Shown piece after piece: positions 16,740-27,083 of a stretch of 64,000 bases of DNA. The DNA is taken from assembly GCA_052379845.1 (NCBI GenBank), contig JBQTCF010000001.1, one strand, 5' to 3'. How positions within the stretch are numbered: position 1 is the first letter of the stretch; each line of letters opens with the position of its first letter. This DNA comes from Roseinatronobacter sp052379845 (GTDB lineage Bacteria > Pseudomonadota > Alphaproteobacteria > Rhodobacterales > Rhodobacteraceae). The notes beneath the pieces were generated by a model. It saw only the letters and a program-made list of their open reading frames with translations. It was not told the origin of the DNA and searched no databases. The translations under genes and the position numbers were made by a program.

Positions 16740-18344
16740 ATGAAGCTGAGCTCATCTGTCTTGACTGGGTCGGAGGCGTTTCGCGCCAATCAGGCTGCCC
16801 ATCTTGCCGCGTTGGCCGAAATCAGGGCCGCCCAGACCCTTGCCCAAGCGGGCGGCGGCGAGAAGGCGCGCGCGCGCCACATCTCGCGTGGAAAGATGCT
16901 GCCCCGCGACCGTGTTGCCAATCTGCTGGATGCAGGCAGCCCGTTTCTGGAAATTGCCAGCACCGCCGCGCATGGACTGTATGACGGGGCCGCGCCTTGT
17001 GCAGGGGTAATCGCGGGTATTGGGCAAGTGTCGGGGCAGGAGTGTATGATCATCTGCAATGATGCCACTGTGAAGGGGGGCACCTACTACCCCATGACAG
17101 TCAAGAAACACCTGCGCGCGCAGGAAATCGCCGCCGAAAACCACCTGCCTTGCATCTATCTGGTCGATAGCGGCGGCGCGAACCTGCCCAATCAGGACGA
17201 GGTGTTCCCCGACCGCGACCATTTCGGGCGCATCTTCTACAATCAGGCGCAGATGTCGGCCAGGGGCCTTGCGCAGATCGCTGTTGTGATGGGGTCCTGC
17301 ACTGCGGGCGGGGCCTATGTGCCCGCCATGTCGGACGTCACCATCATCGTAAAGGGGCAGGGCACCATCTTTCTGGCCGGTCCGCCACTGGTCAAGGCGG
17401 CAACCGGCGAAGTGGTCAGCGCCGAAGATCTGGGCGGCGGTGACGTGCATACCCGCCTGTCGGGTGTCGCGGATTATCTGGCCGAAGATGATGCCCATGC
17501 GCTGGCGCTGGCGCGCCGCGCTGTCAGTTATCTGAACCGCGCAAAGCCCGCGACGGTTCAGTGGCAGACGCCCGAAGACCCTGCCTATGACCCGGATGAA
17601 ATTTTCGGCGTGGTGCCCGCTGACCTGCGCACCCCCTATGACATCCGCGAAGTGATTGCGCGTGTAGTCGACGGGTCGCGCTTTGACGAATTCAAACCTC
17701 GCTTCGGCGACACGCTGGTAACCGGCTTTGCCCATGTCATGGGCTGCCCTGTGGGGGTCGTGGCCAATAACGGCGTGCTGTTCTCCGAAGCCGCGGTCAA
17801 AGGCGCGCATTTCGTGGAACTGTGCAGCCAGCGCCGCATTCCACTGGTGTTCTTGCAAAACATCACGGGTTTCATGGTCGGGCGCAAATATGAAAACGAA
17901 GGAATCGCGCGCCATGGGGCCAAAATGGTCACGGCAGTGGCCACCACAGCAGTTCCCAAAATCACCATGCTGGTGGGCGGGTCTTTCGGCGCGGGCAATT
18001 ATGGCATGGCAGGCCGTGCCTATGGCCCGCGATTCTTGTGGACATGGCCCAACAGCCGCATTTCCGTAATGGGCGGCGCACAGGCGGCAGGGGTTCTGGC
18101 CAGTGTGAAACGCGATGCATTGGAACGCGCCGGCCAAAGCTGGAGCATGGAAGATGAAACCGCATTCAAGCGCCCCACGATAGAGATGTTCGACCGCCAG
18201 TCCCACCCGCTCTATGCCAGTGCGCGGCTTTGGGATGATGGGATCATCGACCCCCGCCAATCGCGGAAGGTGCTGGCCCTGTCCCTGCGCACAGCGCTGA
18301 ATGCACCCATAGAGGAAACACGCTTCGGGGTGTTCAGAATGTAA
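16740..18344 (+). CDS. mccB: Methylcrotonyl-CoA carboxylase, carboxyltransferase (beta) subunit
   Basis: Transfers CO2 from carboxybiotin to 3-methylcrotonyl-CoA, giving 3-methylglutaconyl-CoA. It has 534 residues, typical for the beta subunit, with both carboxyltransferase lobes: N-lobe with RGKMLPRDRV and CTAGGAYVPAMSDV, C-lobe with LQNITGFMVGRKYE and GGSFGAGNYGMAGRAY. ATG 16740 follows GGGGGAAGGG. Assignment as MccB rather than propionyl-CoA carboxylase beta rests on operon context with ivd, liuC and mvaB and on the NITGFMVGRKYE signature. The alpha subunit gene follows after a 138-bp gap holding an inverted repeat. Confidence 0.94.
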   Translation: MKLSSSVLTGSEAFRANQAAHLAALAEIRAAQTLAQAGGGEKARARHISRGKMLPRDRVANLLDAGSPFLEIASTAAHGLYDGAAPCAGVIAGIGQVSGQECMIICNDATVKGGTYYPMTVKKHLRAQEIAAENHLPCIYLVDSGGANLPNQDEVFPDRDHFGRIFYNQAQMSARGLAQIAVVMGSCTAGGAYVPAMSDVTIIVKGQGTIFLAGPPLVKAATGEVVSAEDLGGGDVHTRLSGVADYLAEDDAHALALARRAVSYLNRAKPATVQWQTPEDPAYDPDEIFGVVPADLRTPYDIREVIARVVDGSRFDEFKPRFGDTLVTGFAHVMGCPVGVVANNGVLFSEAAVKGAHFVELCSQRRIPLVFLQNITGFMVGRKYENEGIARHGAKMVTAVATTAVPKITMLVGGSFGAGNYGMAGRAYGPRFLWTWPNSRISVMGGAQAAGVLASVKRDALERAGQSWSMEDETAFKRPTIEMFDRQSHPLYASARLWDDGIIDPRQSRKVLALSLRTALNAPIEETRFGVFRM

Positions 18345-18360
18345 AAAAGACGCCTCCGGC

Positions 18361-18457
18361 GGGAGTATTTGGGGCAAGATGAAACCTGTATCCCTTCATC
18401 TTGCGTCAAATACTCCGGGGGGGAATCGCCGCAAGGCGATGGGGGGCAGCGCCCCCC
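18361..18457. repeat. Inverted pair of the dispersed repeat plus two GC hairpins, between mccB and mccA
   Basis: GGGAGTATTTGGGGCAAGAT (from 18361) is followed by its inverted partner TTCATCTTGCGTCAAATACT (from 18395), forming a ~20-bp imperfect stem with an ~11-nt loop. Downstream are ATCGCC-gcaa-GGCGAT (18425-18440) and GGGGGGC-agc-GCCCCCC (18441-18457). No T-tract follows the last stem, so it need not terminate transcription. It occupies the only large gap inside the liu operon. Confidence 0.75.
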
Positions 18458-18482
18458 AGCCACAGCAAAGGACTGCGGAGAG

Positions 18483-20413
<1,931 letters not shown>

Positions 20414-20417
<4 letters not shown>

Positions 20418-21046
20418 TCCGCCTTTGGCATGTCGCGCAATCGCGGTCCCTGCGGGTGGTGTGGATGCTGGAGGAGATGGGCGCGCAATATGACCTGATC
20501 GCGTGCAGTTTCTTTGACCGCTCCTTGCGCGGGGCTGATCATCTGGCACGGTCCCCCGCCGGTCGGGTGCCGGCACTGGAGGTGGATGGGCAGGTGATGT
20601 GCGAAAGCGGTGCGATCTTGTTGTATCTGGCGGAATGCCGCGCGCCGCATTTGCGGGTGCCCGAAGGGGCGGCGGGGCGTGCGGCGTTCCTGCAGGGGGT
20701 GCATTATGCCGAAACGCTGGGGGCGCATCTGGCCAATCTGACGCAACATCACATTGTCTTGCGCGAGGATGCCATGCGCTCGCCCACGGTCATGCGGCTG
20801 GAAGCCATGCGCCTGGAAAATGCCCTGCGCGCCATTGGGCCGGGGTGGGTGGCAGGGGAATTCAGCGTGGCGGATATCGCGCTGGGCTATTCGGTGTGGA
20901 TGGCGCGGCGTTTTGTGGTGCTGCCAGCGGATGCGGCTGTTTATGCCGATTTGGTTCATGCCCGCCCGGCATTCCAGCGCGCTTTGGTCAAGGATGGGCC
21001 GGCGCAGATATACACGCGTGATTTTTATCCGCCACCGCAGGGGTAA
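20414..21046 (+). CDS. Glutathione S-transferase family protein
   Basis: A 210-residue protein with an N-terminal thioredoxin-like domain (IRLWHVAQSRSLRVVWMLEE) containing a serine in the position typical of catalytic GST residues. The segment GRVPALEVDG includes the cis-proline, CESGAILLYLAE is the glutathione gamma-glutamyl site (E-S), and a helical C-terminal domain follows with FSVADIALGYSVW. It is cytoplasmic. It starts inside the mccA stop and ends 2 bp before mvaB, so it is an integral member of the liu operon. Its substrate is unknown. Confidence 0.86.
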
Positions 21047-21048
21047 AC

Positions 21049-21906
21049 ATGACCAATGTTGAAATCTTCGAAGTTGGCCCGCGCGACGGGTTGCAGAATG
21101 AACAGCGCCTGATTCCGACAGCGGATAAGGTGGCCTTGGTGGATTGCCTCAGCGGTGCGGGCTTCCGCCGGATAGAGGCTGCAAGTTTCGTCAGCCCCAA
21201 ATGGGTGCCGCAAATGGCTGATTCCGCAGATGTTCTGGCGCGAATTACCCGCGCGCAAAGGGTGCGCTATGCCGCGCTTGTTCCCAATATGCGCGGGTTT
21301 GAAGCGGCCGTGAAGGCCCATGCGGACGAGGTGGCGGTTTTCGCGTCTGCCTCTGAAGGGTTCAGCCGTGCGAATCTGAATTGTTCGATTTCTGAAAGTC
21401 TGGCGCGGTTTGTCCCCGTGATGGACGCGGCCCGCGCGGTTGGAATTCCGGTGCGCGGCTATGTGTCTTGTGTCACTGACTGCCCGTTTGACGGTCCTGT
21501 TGCACCCGACGATGTGGCGCATGTGGTGGGCGCGTTGCGTGACATGGGGTGTTATGAAATCAGCCTTGGCGACACGCTGGGGCGCGCCACACCGGACCGT
21601 ATTGCCGCCATGCTGCGCGCTGTGGTGCAGGAAATGCCTGCCGACAAGCTGGCGGGGCATTATCATGATACTGGCGGGTGCGCGCTGCACAATATTGAGG
21701 CCTCGCTTGAATTCGGGCTGCGCGTGTTTGATGCGGCGGTGGGCGGGCTTGGCGGGTGCCCATATGCACCGGGCGCGTCGGGGAATGTGGCCACAGAATT
21801 GGTGCATGACTGGCTGGTGGCGCGGGGGTGGGACACCGGACTTGACCGCGATGTGGTGGCAAAAGCCGCCCAGTTGGCGCGCGCCATGCAAAAGGGGCCT
21901 GCATGA
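21049..21906 (+). CDS. mvaB: Hydroxymethylglutaryl-CoA lyase
   Basis: Cleaves 3-hydroxy-3-methylglutaryl-CoA to acetoacetate and acetyl-CoA, the last step of leucine degradation. It is a 285-residue TIM-barrel of the DRE-type lyase family. VGPRDGLQNE at the N-terminus carries the metal/acid residues (R12, D13), HYHDTGG supplies metal histidines, and GGCPYAPGASGNVATE carries the conserved catalytic cysteine loop. Length and motifs exclude homocitrate or isopropylmalate synthases. Its end overlaps the start of liuC by 4 bp (ATGA at 21903). Confidence 0.95.
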   Translation: MTNVEIFEVGPRDGLQNEQRLIPTADKVALVDCLSGAGFRRIEAASFVSPKWVPQMADSADVLARITRAQRVRYAALVPNMRGFEAAVKAHADEVAVFASASEGFSRANLNCSISESLARFVPVMDAARAVGIPVRGYVSCVTDCPFDGPVAPDDVAHVVGALRDMGCYEISLGDTLGRATPDRIAAMLRAVVQEMPADKLAGHYHDTGGCALHNIEASLEFGLRVFDAAVGGLGGCPYAPGASGNVATELVHDWLVARGWDTGLDRDVVAKAAQLARAMQKGPA

Positions 21907-22688
21907 TGTTTGACACATTGACCATTGACACAGACGCGCGCGGGGTGGCCACGCTGGCGCTGGCGCGCCCTGAAAAACACAATGCCCTTTCGGCGCAGAT
22001 GATTGCGGAACTGACGGCCGCCGCCGCGCAACTGGGCGCAGATGACGCGGTGCGCGTTGTGGTGCTGACGGGCACTGGCAAAAGCTTCTGCGCGGGCGGC
22101 GATCTGGGCTGGATGCAGGACCAGATGCGCGCCGACACCGCCACCCGCGCGACCGAGGCCCGAAAACTGGCCGACATGCTGGGGGCCTTGAACCGCCTGC
22201 CAAAACCCCTGATCGGGCGGGTTCAGGGGCAGGCTTTTGGCGGCGGCGTTGGCTTGATGGCGGTGTGTGATGTGGCCATCGGTGTTCAGGGCGCCAAATT
22301 CGGGCTGACAGAAACCCGGCTGGGGCTGATTCCGGCCACCATTGGCCCCTATGTTGTGGCCCGTATGGGGCAGGCCATGGCGCGGCGGGTGTTCATGTCG
22401 GGGCGTGTTTTTGACGCTGATGAAGCGGTAGCGCTGGGCCTGCTGGCGCGCGCGGTGCCCCCGCAGGATATGGACGCTGCCATACAGGCCCAGGTGACCC
22501 CCTATCTGGCCTGCGCGCCCGGTGCGGTTGCCCGCGCCAAAGCCCTTGTGCAGTATCTGGGCGCGGGCATGCCCCCCGATTCTGTCGACCATTCCATCAA
22601 TGAACTGGTGTCCGTCTGGCAAACTGCTGAAGCACAAGAAGGCATTGCCGCATTTTTTGACCGCCGCAAACCGCGATGGCAGGCATAA
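21903..22688 (+). CDS. liuC: Methylglutaconyl-CoA hydratase (enoyl-CoA hydratase family)
   Basis: A 261-residue crotonase-fold enzyme. Oxyanion-hole motifs are present (SFCAGGDLGWMQ and GQAFGGGVGLMAVCDVAIG), as is the active-site loop KFGLTETRLGLIPATIGPYV with a conserved glutamate. The crotonase fold is certain. The specific step, hydration of 3-methylglutaconyl-CoA to HMG-CoA, is inferred from position as last gene of an operon that supplies every other enzyme from isovaleryl-CoA to acetoacetate. Two adjacent ATG codons open the gene inside the mvaB stop. Confidence 0.9.
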   Translation: MMFDTLTIDTDARGVATLALARPEKHNALSAQMIAELTAAAAQLGADDAVRVVVLTGTGKSFCAGGDLGWMQDQMRADTATRATEARKLADMLGALNRLPKPLIGRVQGQAFGGGVGLMAVCDVAIGVQGAKFGLTETRLGLIPATIGPYVVARMGQAMARRVFMSGRVFDADEAVALGLLARAVPPQDMDAAIQAQVTPYLACAPGAVARAKALVQYLGAGMPPDSVDHSINELVSVWQTAEAQEGIAAFFDRRKPRWQA

Positions 22689-22698
22689 GCTGCCGCCT

Positions 22699-22725
22699 GC
22701 GCGCGGCTTTTCAAGCGCCGCGCGC
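22699..22725 (+). terminator. GC hairpin after liuC, possible terminator
   Basis: A perfect 9-bp stem GCGCGCGGC / GCCGCGCGC with a 9-nt loop begins 11 bp past the liuC stop. Only GTTGTT follows rather than a run of T, so it may end the operon weakly or protect the 3' end of the mRNA. Confidence 0.4.
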
Positions 22726-22960
22726 GTTGTTGCAACGCAGGCTTCGGGCGATGTTAACCTGTAGGGTTTATCCTTCGCACTGCGCCGTGTGTCTGTGCGG
22801 TATGCAATAGTATTCAATGCGCGGTTTTTTCCTGCAATCGCTGTGCGGCTTTGGTTGACCCCATCGCCCTACAGGAGTAGAGGAAGGGCAGCCAAGTTGC
22901 GGTTCAGGGGGCCAGCGGTCCACAATGTGCCTCTGTTCCCGCGCGAAAAAGGAGCCAAAG

Positions 22961-23326
22961 GTGGAAGATCTACTTGCATCCTACCTGCCCATTCTGATTT
23001 TCCTTGGAATCGCTGTTGTGCTTGGATTGGTGCTGCTTTTGTCAGCAATCATCATCGCAGTGCGCAACCCCGATCCTGAAAAAGTGTCGATTTATGAATG
23101 CGGTTTCAACGCATTTGACGACGCCCGCATGAAATTCGATGTCCGATTCTACCTGGTGGCGATCCTGTTCATCATTTTCGATCTGGAAATCGCGTTTCTA
23201 TTCCCGTGGGGCGTTGCCTTTTCTGAAATGTCCATGACGGCATTCTGGTCGATGATGGTGTTTCTGGGCGTGCTGACAGTTGGCTTTGCCTATGAATGGA
23301 AGAAGGGGGCGCTGGAATGGGAGTGA
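22961..23326 (+). CDS. nuoA: NADH-quinone oxidoreductase subunit A
   Basis: Small membrane subunit of complex I at the junction with the peripheral arm. GTG 22961 is chosen because GGAG lies eight bases upstream and it gives the normal N-terminus (VEDLLASYLPILIF); an upstream ATG at 22925 would add twelve polar residues. The 121 residues contain three hydrophobic helices and the conserved loop YECGFNAFDDARMKFDVRFY that contacts the quinone-entry region. It is the first gene of a ~16-kb operon. The 272 bp before it contains no gene; a TTGACC at 22855 is the best but weak promoter candidate. Confidence 0.95.
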   Translation: MEDLLASYLPILIFLGIAVVLGLVLLLSAIIIAVRNPDPEKVSIYECGFNAFDDARMKFDVRFYLVAILFIIFDLEIAFLFPWGVAFSEMSMTAFWSMMVFLGVLTVGFAYEWKKGALEWE

Positions 23327-23850
23327 TGACCGGGGCGAATACCGCAGGCGCGGACCGCGAAGTTGCCACGCAGGCGTTGAACCGCGAATTGCAGGACAAG
23401 GGGTTTTTGCTGACCTCCACCGAGGATGTGATCAACTGGGCGCGCAACGGGTCGCTGCACTGGATGACATTCGGCCTTGCGTGCTGTGCGGTTGAAATGA
23501 TCCACGTTGCCATGCCGCGCTATGACGTGGAACGCTTCGGCACCGCCCCGCGCGCAACGCCGCGCCAGTCCGACCTGATGATCGTTGCAGGAACGCTGAC
23601 CAACAAGATGGCACCTGCCCTGCGCAAGGTCTATGACCAGATGCCAGAACCGCGCTACGTCATTTCAATGGGGTCTTGCGCCAACGGGGGCGGATACTAC
23701 CATTACAGTTACTCGGTTGTGCGCGGGTGCGACCGCATTGTTCCGGTGGATGTTTATGTGCCCGGTTGTCCACCCACAGCAGAAGCGCTGCTATATGGCA
23801 TCTTGCAATTGCAGCGCAAAATTCGCCGCACGGGCACATTGGTCAGGTAA
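23317..23850 (+). CDS. nuoB: NADH-quinone oxidoreductase subunit B
   Basis: Holds iron-sulfur cluster N2, the last electron carrier before quinone. The 177 residues show the four N2 ligands: adjacent C56-C57 (GLACCAVEM), C121 (GSCANGG) and C151 (VPGCPPTAE). ATG 23317 has AAGGGGG at proper distance and overlaps nuoA by 10 bp; a second ATG at 23326 (TGATG) is an alternative that would remove three residues. The N-terminal ~15 residues are variable. Confidence 0.95.
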   Translation: MGVMTGANTAGADREVATQALNRELQDKGFLLTSTEDVINWARNGSLHWMTFGLACCAVEMIHVAMPRYDVERFGTAPRATPRQSDLMIVAGTLTNKMAPALRKVYDQMPEPRYVISMGSCANGGGYYHYSYSVVRGCDRIVPVDVYVPGCPPTAEALLYGILQLQRKIRRTGTLVR

Positions 23851-23861
23851 GGGGTCTGCAT

Positions 23862-24470
23862 ATGTCGGATGCATTGAAGGAACTGGCCGGTCAGATCGAA
23901 CTGCGCATGCCTGATGCGGTTGTCGGTCATGACATCGCATTCGGGGAACTGACGGTCACCACCACGCTGGCGCAACTGACCAAACTGGTGCGCTTTTTGC
24001 AAAGCGATGAAAACATGCGGTTTTCAACGCTGATTGACATTACCGCGGTGGACTGGCCCGGCCGGCGCAAGCGGTTCGATATGGTCTATCATTTCCTGTC
24101 GATGTATCGCAATCACCGCATCCGGCTGAAGCTGGACGCGGGTGAGCATGACATCGTTCCATCGCTGACGGGCATTCACCCCAGCGCGAACTGGTTTGAA
24201 CGCGAAGTGTTCGACATGTTCGGCATCCTGTTTTCCGGCCATCCGGACTTGCGCCGCATTCTGACCGATTATGGCTTTCGCGGGCACCCGCTGCGCAAGG
24301 ACTTCCCGACAACGGGCTACACTGAAGTGCGCTATGACGAATCGCTGAAACGTGTGGTTTATGAGCCTGTGCAACTGGTGCAGGAATATCGCCAGTTCGA
24401 TTTCATGTCCCCATGGGAAGGCGCGGAATACATCCTGCCCGGAGACGAGAAGAAAGAGGCCGCGACATGA
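23862..24470 (+). CDS. nuoC: NADH-quinone oxidoreductase subunit C
   Basis: 30-kDa subunit of the peripheral arm; carries no cofactor and packs against NuoD. ATG 23862 gives 202 residues (MSDALKELAGQ). The family signature is DLRRILTDYGFRGHPLRKDF, followed by TTGYTEVRYDE. It is separate from nuoD here, whereas enterobacteria have a fused nuoCD. The stop overlaps the nuoD ATG. Confidence 0.95.
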   Translation: MSDALKELAGQIELRMPDAVVGHDIAFGELTVTTTLAQLTKLVRFLQSDENMRFSTLIDITAVDWPGRRKRFDMVYHFLSMYRNHRIRLKLDAGEHDIVPSLTGIHPSANWFEREVFDMFGILFSGHPDLRRILTDYGFRGHPLRKDFPTTGYTEVRYDESLKRVVYEPVQLVQEYRQFDFMSPWEGAEYILPGDEKKEAAT

Positions 24471-25687
24471 TGGATGGCAGCTATACCCCCGATACGCTGA
24501 CCGATGAACAGCGTATCCGCAATTTCAACATCAATTTCGGCCCCCAGCACCCTGCGGCGCATGGCGTTTTGCGTCTGGTTCTGGAACTGGACGGCGAGAT
24601 TGTGGAACGCTGCGACCCGCATATCGGCTTGTTGCATCGCGGCACCGAAAAGTTGATGGAAAGCCGCACCTATTTGCAAAACCTGCCGTATTTTGACCGG
24701 CTGGATTATGTTGCGCCGATGAATCAGGAACATGCGTGGTGTCTGGCCATTGAACGGCTGACCGGCGTGCAGGTGCCGCGCCGCGCATCGCTGATTCGTG
24801 TGTTGTATAGTGAAATTGGCCGCATCCTCAGCCATCTTCTGAACGTCACCACGCAGGCTATGGATGTCGGCGCGCTGACCCCGCCGCTTTGGGGGTTCGA
24901 AGAGCGTGAGAAGCTGATGATCTTCTATGAACGCGCCTGCGGGGCGCGGTTGCATGCGGCCTATTTCCGGCCCGGCGGCGTGCATCAGGACCTGCCGCCT
25001 GCGCTTCTGGATGACATCGAAACCTGGGCGCATGCCTTCCCCAAGCTTCTGGATGACATCGAAGGCTTGCTGACAGAAAACCGTATATTCAAGCAACGCA
25101 ATTGCGATATTGGCGTTGTTTCCGAACAAGAAGCGCTGGATTGGGGCTATTCCGGTGTCATGGTGCGCGGGTCCGGGCTGGCTTGGGACTTGCGGCGCGC
25201 GCAGCCCTATGAATGCTATGATGAATTCGATTTCAAGGTTGCTGTGGGCAAGAATGGCGATTGTTATGACCGCTATCTTGTGCGCGTGGCCGAGATGCGC
25301 GAAAGCACCAAGATCATTTTGCAAGCCATTGAAAAACTGCGCGCCCCCGAAGGGCAGGGGGACATTCTGGCGCGCGGCAAGATTACGCCGCCCAAACGCG
25401 CCGAGATGAAAACCTCCATGGAATCGCTGATCCACCATTTCAAACTGTATACCGAAGGGTTCCACGTCCCCGCAGGCGAGGTGTATGCCGCTGTTGAGGC
25501 GCCCAAGGGCGAGTTCGGCGTCTATCTGGTGGCAGATGGCACCAACAAACCCTACCGCGCCAAGCTGCGTGCGCCGGGTTATCTGCATCTGCAAAGCATG
25601 GATCATATTGCCAAAGGGCACCAACTGGCCGATGTGGCCGCAATCATCGGCACCATGGATGTCGTGTTCGGAGAGATTGACCGCTAA
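24467..25687 (+). CDS. nuoD: NADH-quinone oxidoreductase subunit D
   Basis: 49-kDa subunit, forming the quinone-binding cavity together with NuoB. It has 406 residues. The N-terminal FGPQHPAAHGVLRL loop carries the histidine implicated in quinone reduction, followed by CDPHIGLLHRGTEKLME, and the C-terminus has MDVVFGEIDR. The start is the ATG that overlaps the nuoC stop (24467); a second ATG follows at once. Its final base is shared with the nuoE ATG. Confidence 0.96.
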   Translation: MMDGSYTPDTLTDEQRIRNFNINFGPQHPAAHGVLRLVLELDGEIVERCDPHIGLLHRGTEKLMESRTYLQNLPYFDRLDYVAPMNQEHAWCLAIERLTGVQVPRRASLIRVLYSEIGRILSHLLNVTTQAMDVGALTPPLWGFEEREKLMIFYERACGARLHAAYFRPGGVHQDLPPALLDDIETWAHAFPKLLDDIEGLLTENRIFKQRNCDIGVVSEQEALDWGYSGVMVRGSGLAWDLRRAQPYECYDEFDFKVAVGKNGDCYDRYLVRVAEMRESTKIILQAIEKLRAPEGQGDILARGKITPPKRAEMKTSMESLIHHFKLYTEGFHVPAGEVYAAVEAPKGEFGVYLVADGTNKPYRAKLRAPGYLHLQSMDHIAKGHQLADVAAIIGTMDVVFGEIDR

Positions 25688-26814
25688 TGCTGCGCCGCCT
25701 GCACCCAGATCAACCCGCTTCTTTCGCGTTCACGCCCGCCAATCAGGCATGGGCGCAAGCGCAGATCACCAAATACCCCGAAGGCCGTCAGGCCAGTGCG
25801 ATTATCCCGCTTTTGTGGCGCGCGCAGGAACAGGAAGGCTGGCTGACACGGCCTGCGATCGAACATATCGCAGAAATGCTGGGCATGGCGTATATCCGGG
25901 CGCTGGAAGTGGCGACCTTCTACTTCATGTTCCAGTTGCAACCTGTTGGGTCCGTTGCGCATTTTCAAGTTTGTGGCACGCTGTCATGCATGATTTGCGG
26001 TGCCGAAAAACTGATTGAGGTGTGCAAGCAGAAAATTGCGCCGCGCGCGCATATGCTGTCGGCAGACGGGAAATTCAGCTGGGAAGAGGTTGAATGTCTG
26101 GGCGCATGTTCCAACGCGCCCATGGTCCAGATCGGCAAGGATTACTACGAAGACCTGACCGCCGAAGGGTTTGCGCAACTGATCGATGATCTGGCCGCAG
26201 GCAAGGTTCCCACGGCAGGCCCGCAAAACGGGCGCTTTTCGTCCGAACCGCTGGGCGGGGCCACATCGCTGCAGGATTATACTGGCGAGGCGCAGAATGG
26301 ATCGGTCGCGCTGGCCACGCGCATTGGTGATACCATCAAGCGCATTGATGGAACCGAAGTGCCGTTGCTGACACCCTGGCAGGACAAGCCGGCAGCGGCC
26401 AATGCGGTGACGCCCGGCACCATCAAGGAACATGAACCCAAACCGGCCATCTCCACCCCCGTGGATAAAACCGGCGTATCCAAGCAAGAAGCGCAGGCAA
26501 CCCCCAAGGCCAAACCCGGTGCAGACCCCAAAGCCGCTGAAACTGCCCAACCCGCCCCGCAAATGCTGACGGCGCCACAAGGCACCGCAGATGATTTGAA
26601 ATTGCTAAAAGGGGTGGGGCCAAAGCTGGAAGGCGTGCTGAACGACCTTGGCGTGTTCCATTTCTGGCAGGTTGCGGTATGGACCCCTGATGATGTGGCA
26701 TGGGTGGATGACAGGTTGAAGTTCAAGGGCCGGATTGAGCGTGATGGCTGGATTGAACAGGCCAGAATTCTTGCCAATGGTGGCGAGACTGAATTTTCGA
26801 AACGTGCCAAGTAG
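25687..26814 (+). CDS. nuoE: NADH-quinone oxidoreductase subunit E with C-terminal HhH-like extension
   Basis: 24-kDa subunit binding [2Fe-2S] cluster N1a. Residues ~1-165 are the thioredoxin-like core with all four ligands, C96-x4-C101 and C137-x3-C141. The protein is 375 residues long, about twice the core. A linker rich in Pro, Ala and Lys (~230-300) leads to a compact C-terminal domain (~302-362) beginning LKLLKGVGPKLEGVLNDLGV. This is the pattern of helix-hairpin-helix domains of the kind seen in several Rhodobacterales proteins. The extension is real coding sequence: the frame and codon bias continue to 26814. Its function in complex I is not known to me. Confidence 0.93.
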   Translation: MLRRLHPDQPASFAFTPANQAWAQAQITKYPEGRQASAIIPLLWRAQEQEGWLTRPAIEHIAEMLGMAYIRALEVATFYFMFQLQPVGSVAHFQVCGTLSCMICGAEKLIEVCKQKIAPRAHMLSADGKFSWEEVECLGACSNAPMVQIGKDYYEDLTAEGFAQLIDDLAAGKVPTAGPQNGRFSSEPLGGATSLQDYTGEAQNGSVALATRIGDTIKRIDGTEVPLLTPWQDKPAAANAVTPGTIKEHEPKPAISTPVDKTGVSKQEAQATPKAKPGADPKAAETAQPAPQMLTAPQGTADDLKLLKGVGPKLEGVLNDLGVFHFWQVAVWTPDDVAWVDDRLKFKGRIERDGWIEQARILANGGETEFSKRAK

Positions 26815-26833
26815 TGTAACAGGATGCGTGTGA

Positions 26834-27061
26834 ATGGCCAAACCTTCTTCCCGCGACATGGCCTTGGCCCGGCAAGCCCGACTTGCCGGCGCGGTCATGG
26901 CCGCAACCATTGTGCTGTGGATGGCCGCGCAATGGTTGGGCGGGCGGCTGGGGTGGGACCCGCGCTATTCCTTTCTGATAGATTTCGCCGCGCTGGCAGG
27001 GTTCGCCTGGGCGTTGATCGTAACATTCCGCATATGGCGGCACGGCAAGCGCGACAAATGA
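26834..27061 (+). CDS. DUF5337-type membrane protein
   Basis: A 75-residue protein between nuoE and nuoF. It has a basic N-terminus (MAKPSSRDMALARQARLAG), two hydrophobic helices (~18-33 and ~46-62) with WLGGRLGWDPRYS between them, and a basic tail RHGKRDK. This hairpin topology places both ends in the cytoplasm. I recognise it as the DUF5337 family found at this spot in rhodobacterial nuo operons. Possible roles are assembly factor or small accessory subunit of complex I; this is inference from location only. Confidence 0.8.
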   Translation: MAKPSSRDMALARQARLAGAVMAATIVLWMAAQWLGGRLGWDPRYSFLIDFAALAGFAWALIVTFRIWRHGKRDK

Positions 27062-27083
27062 CGCGCAGACAAGGGTAAAGATC

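Noticed and set aside
22855..22883. TTGACC / TAGAGG as nuo promoter
   Set aside because: Only three of six -10 positions match; too weak to list as a feature.
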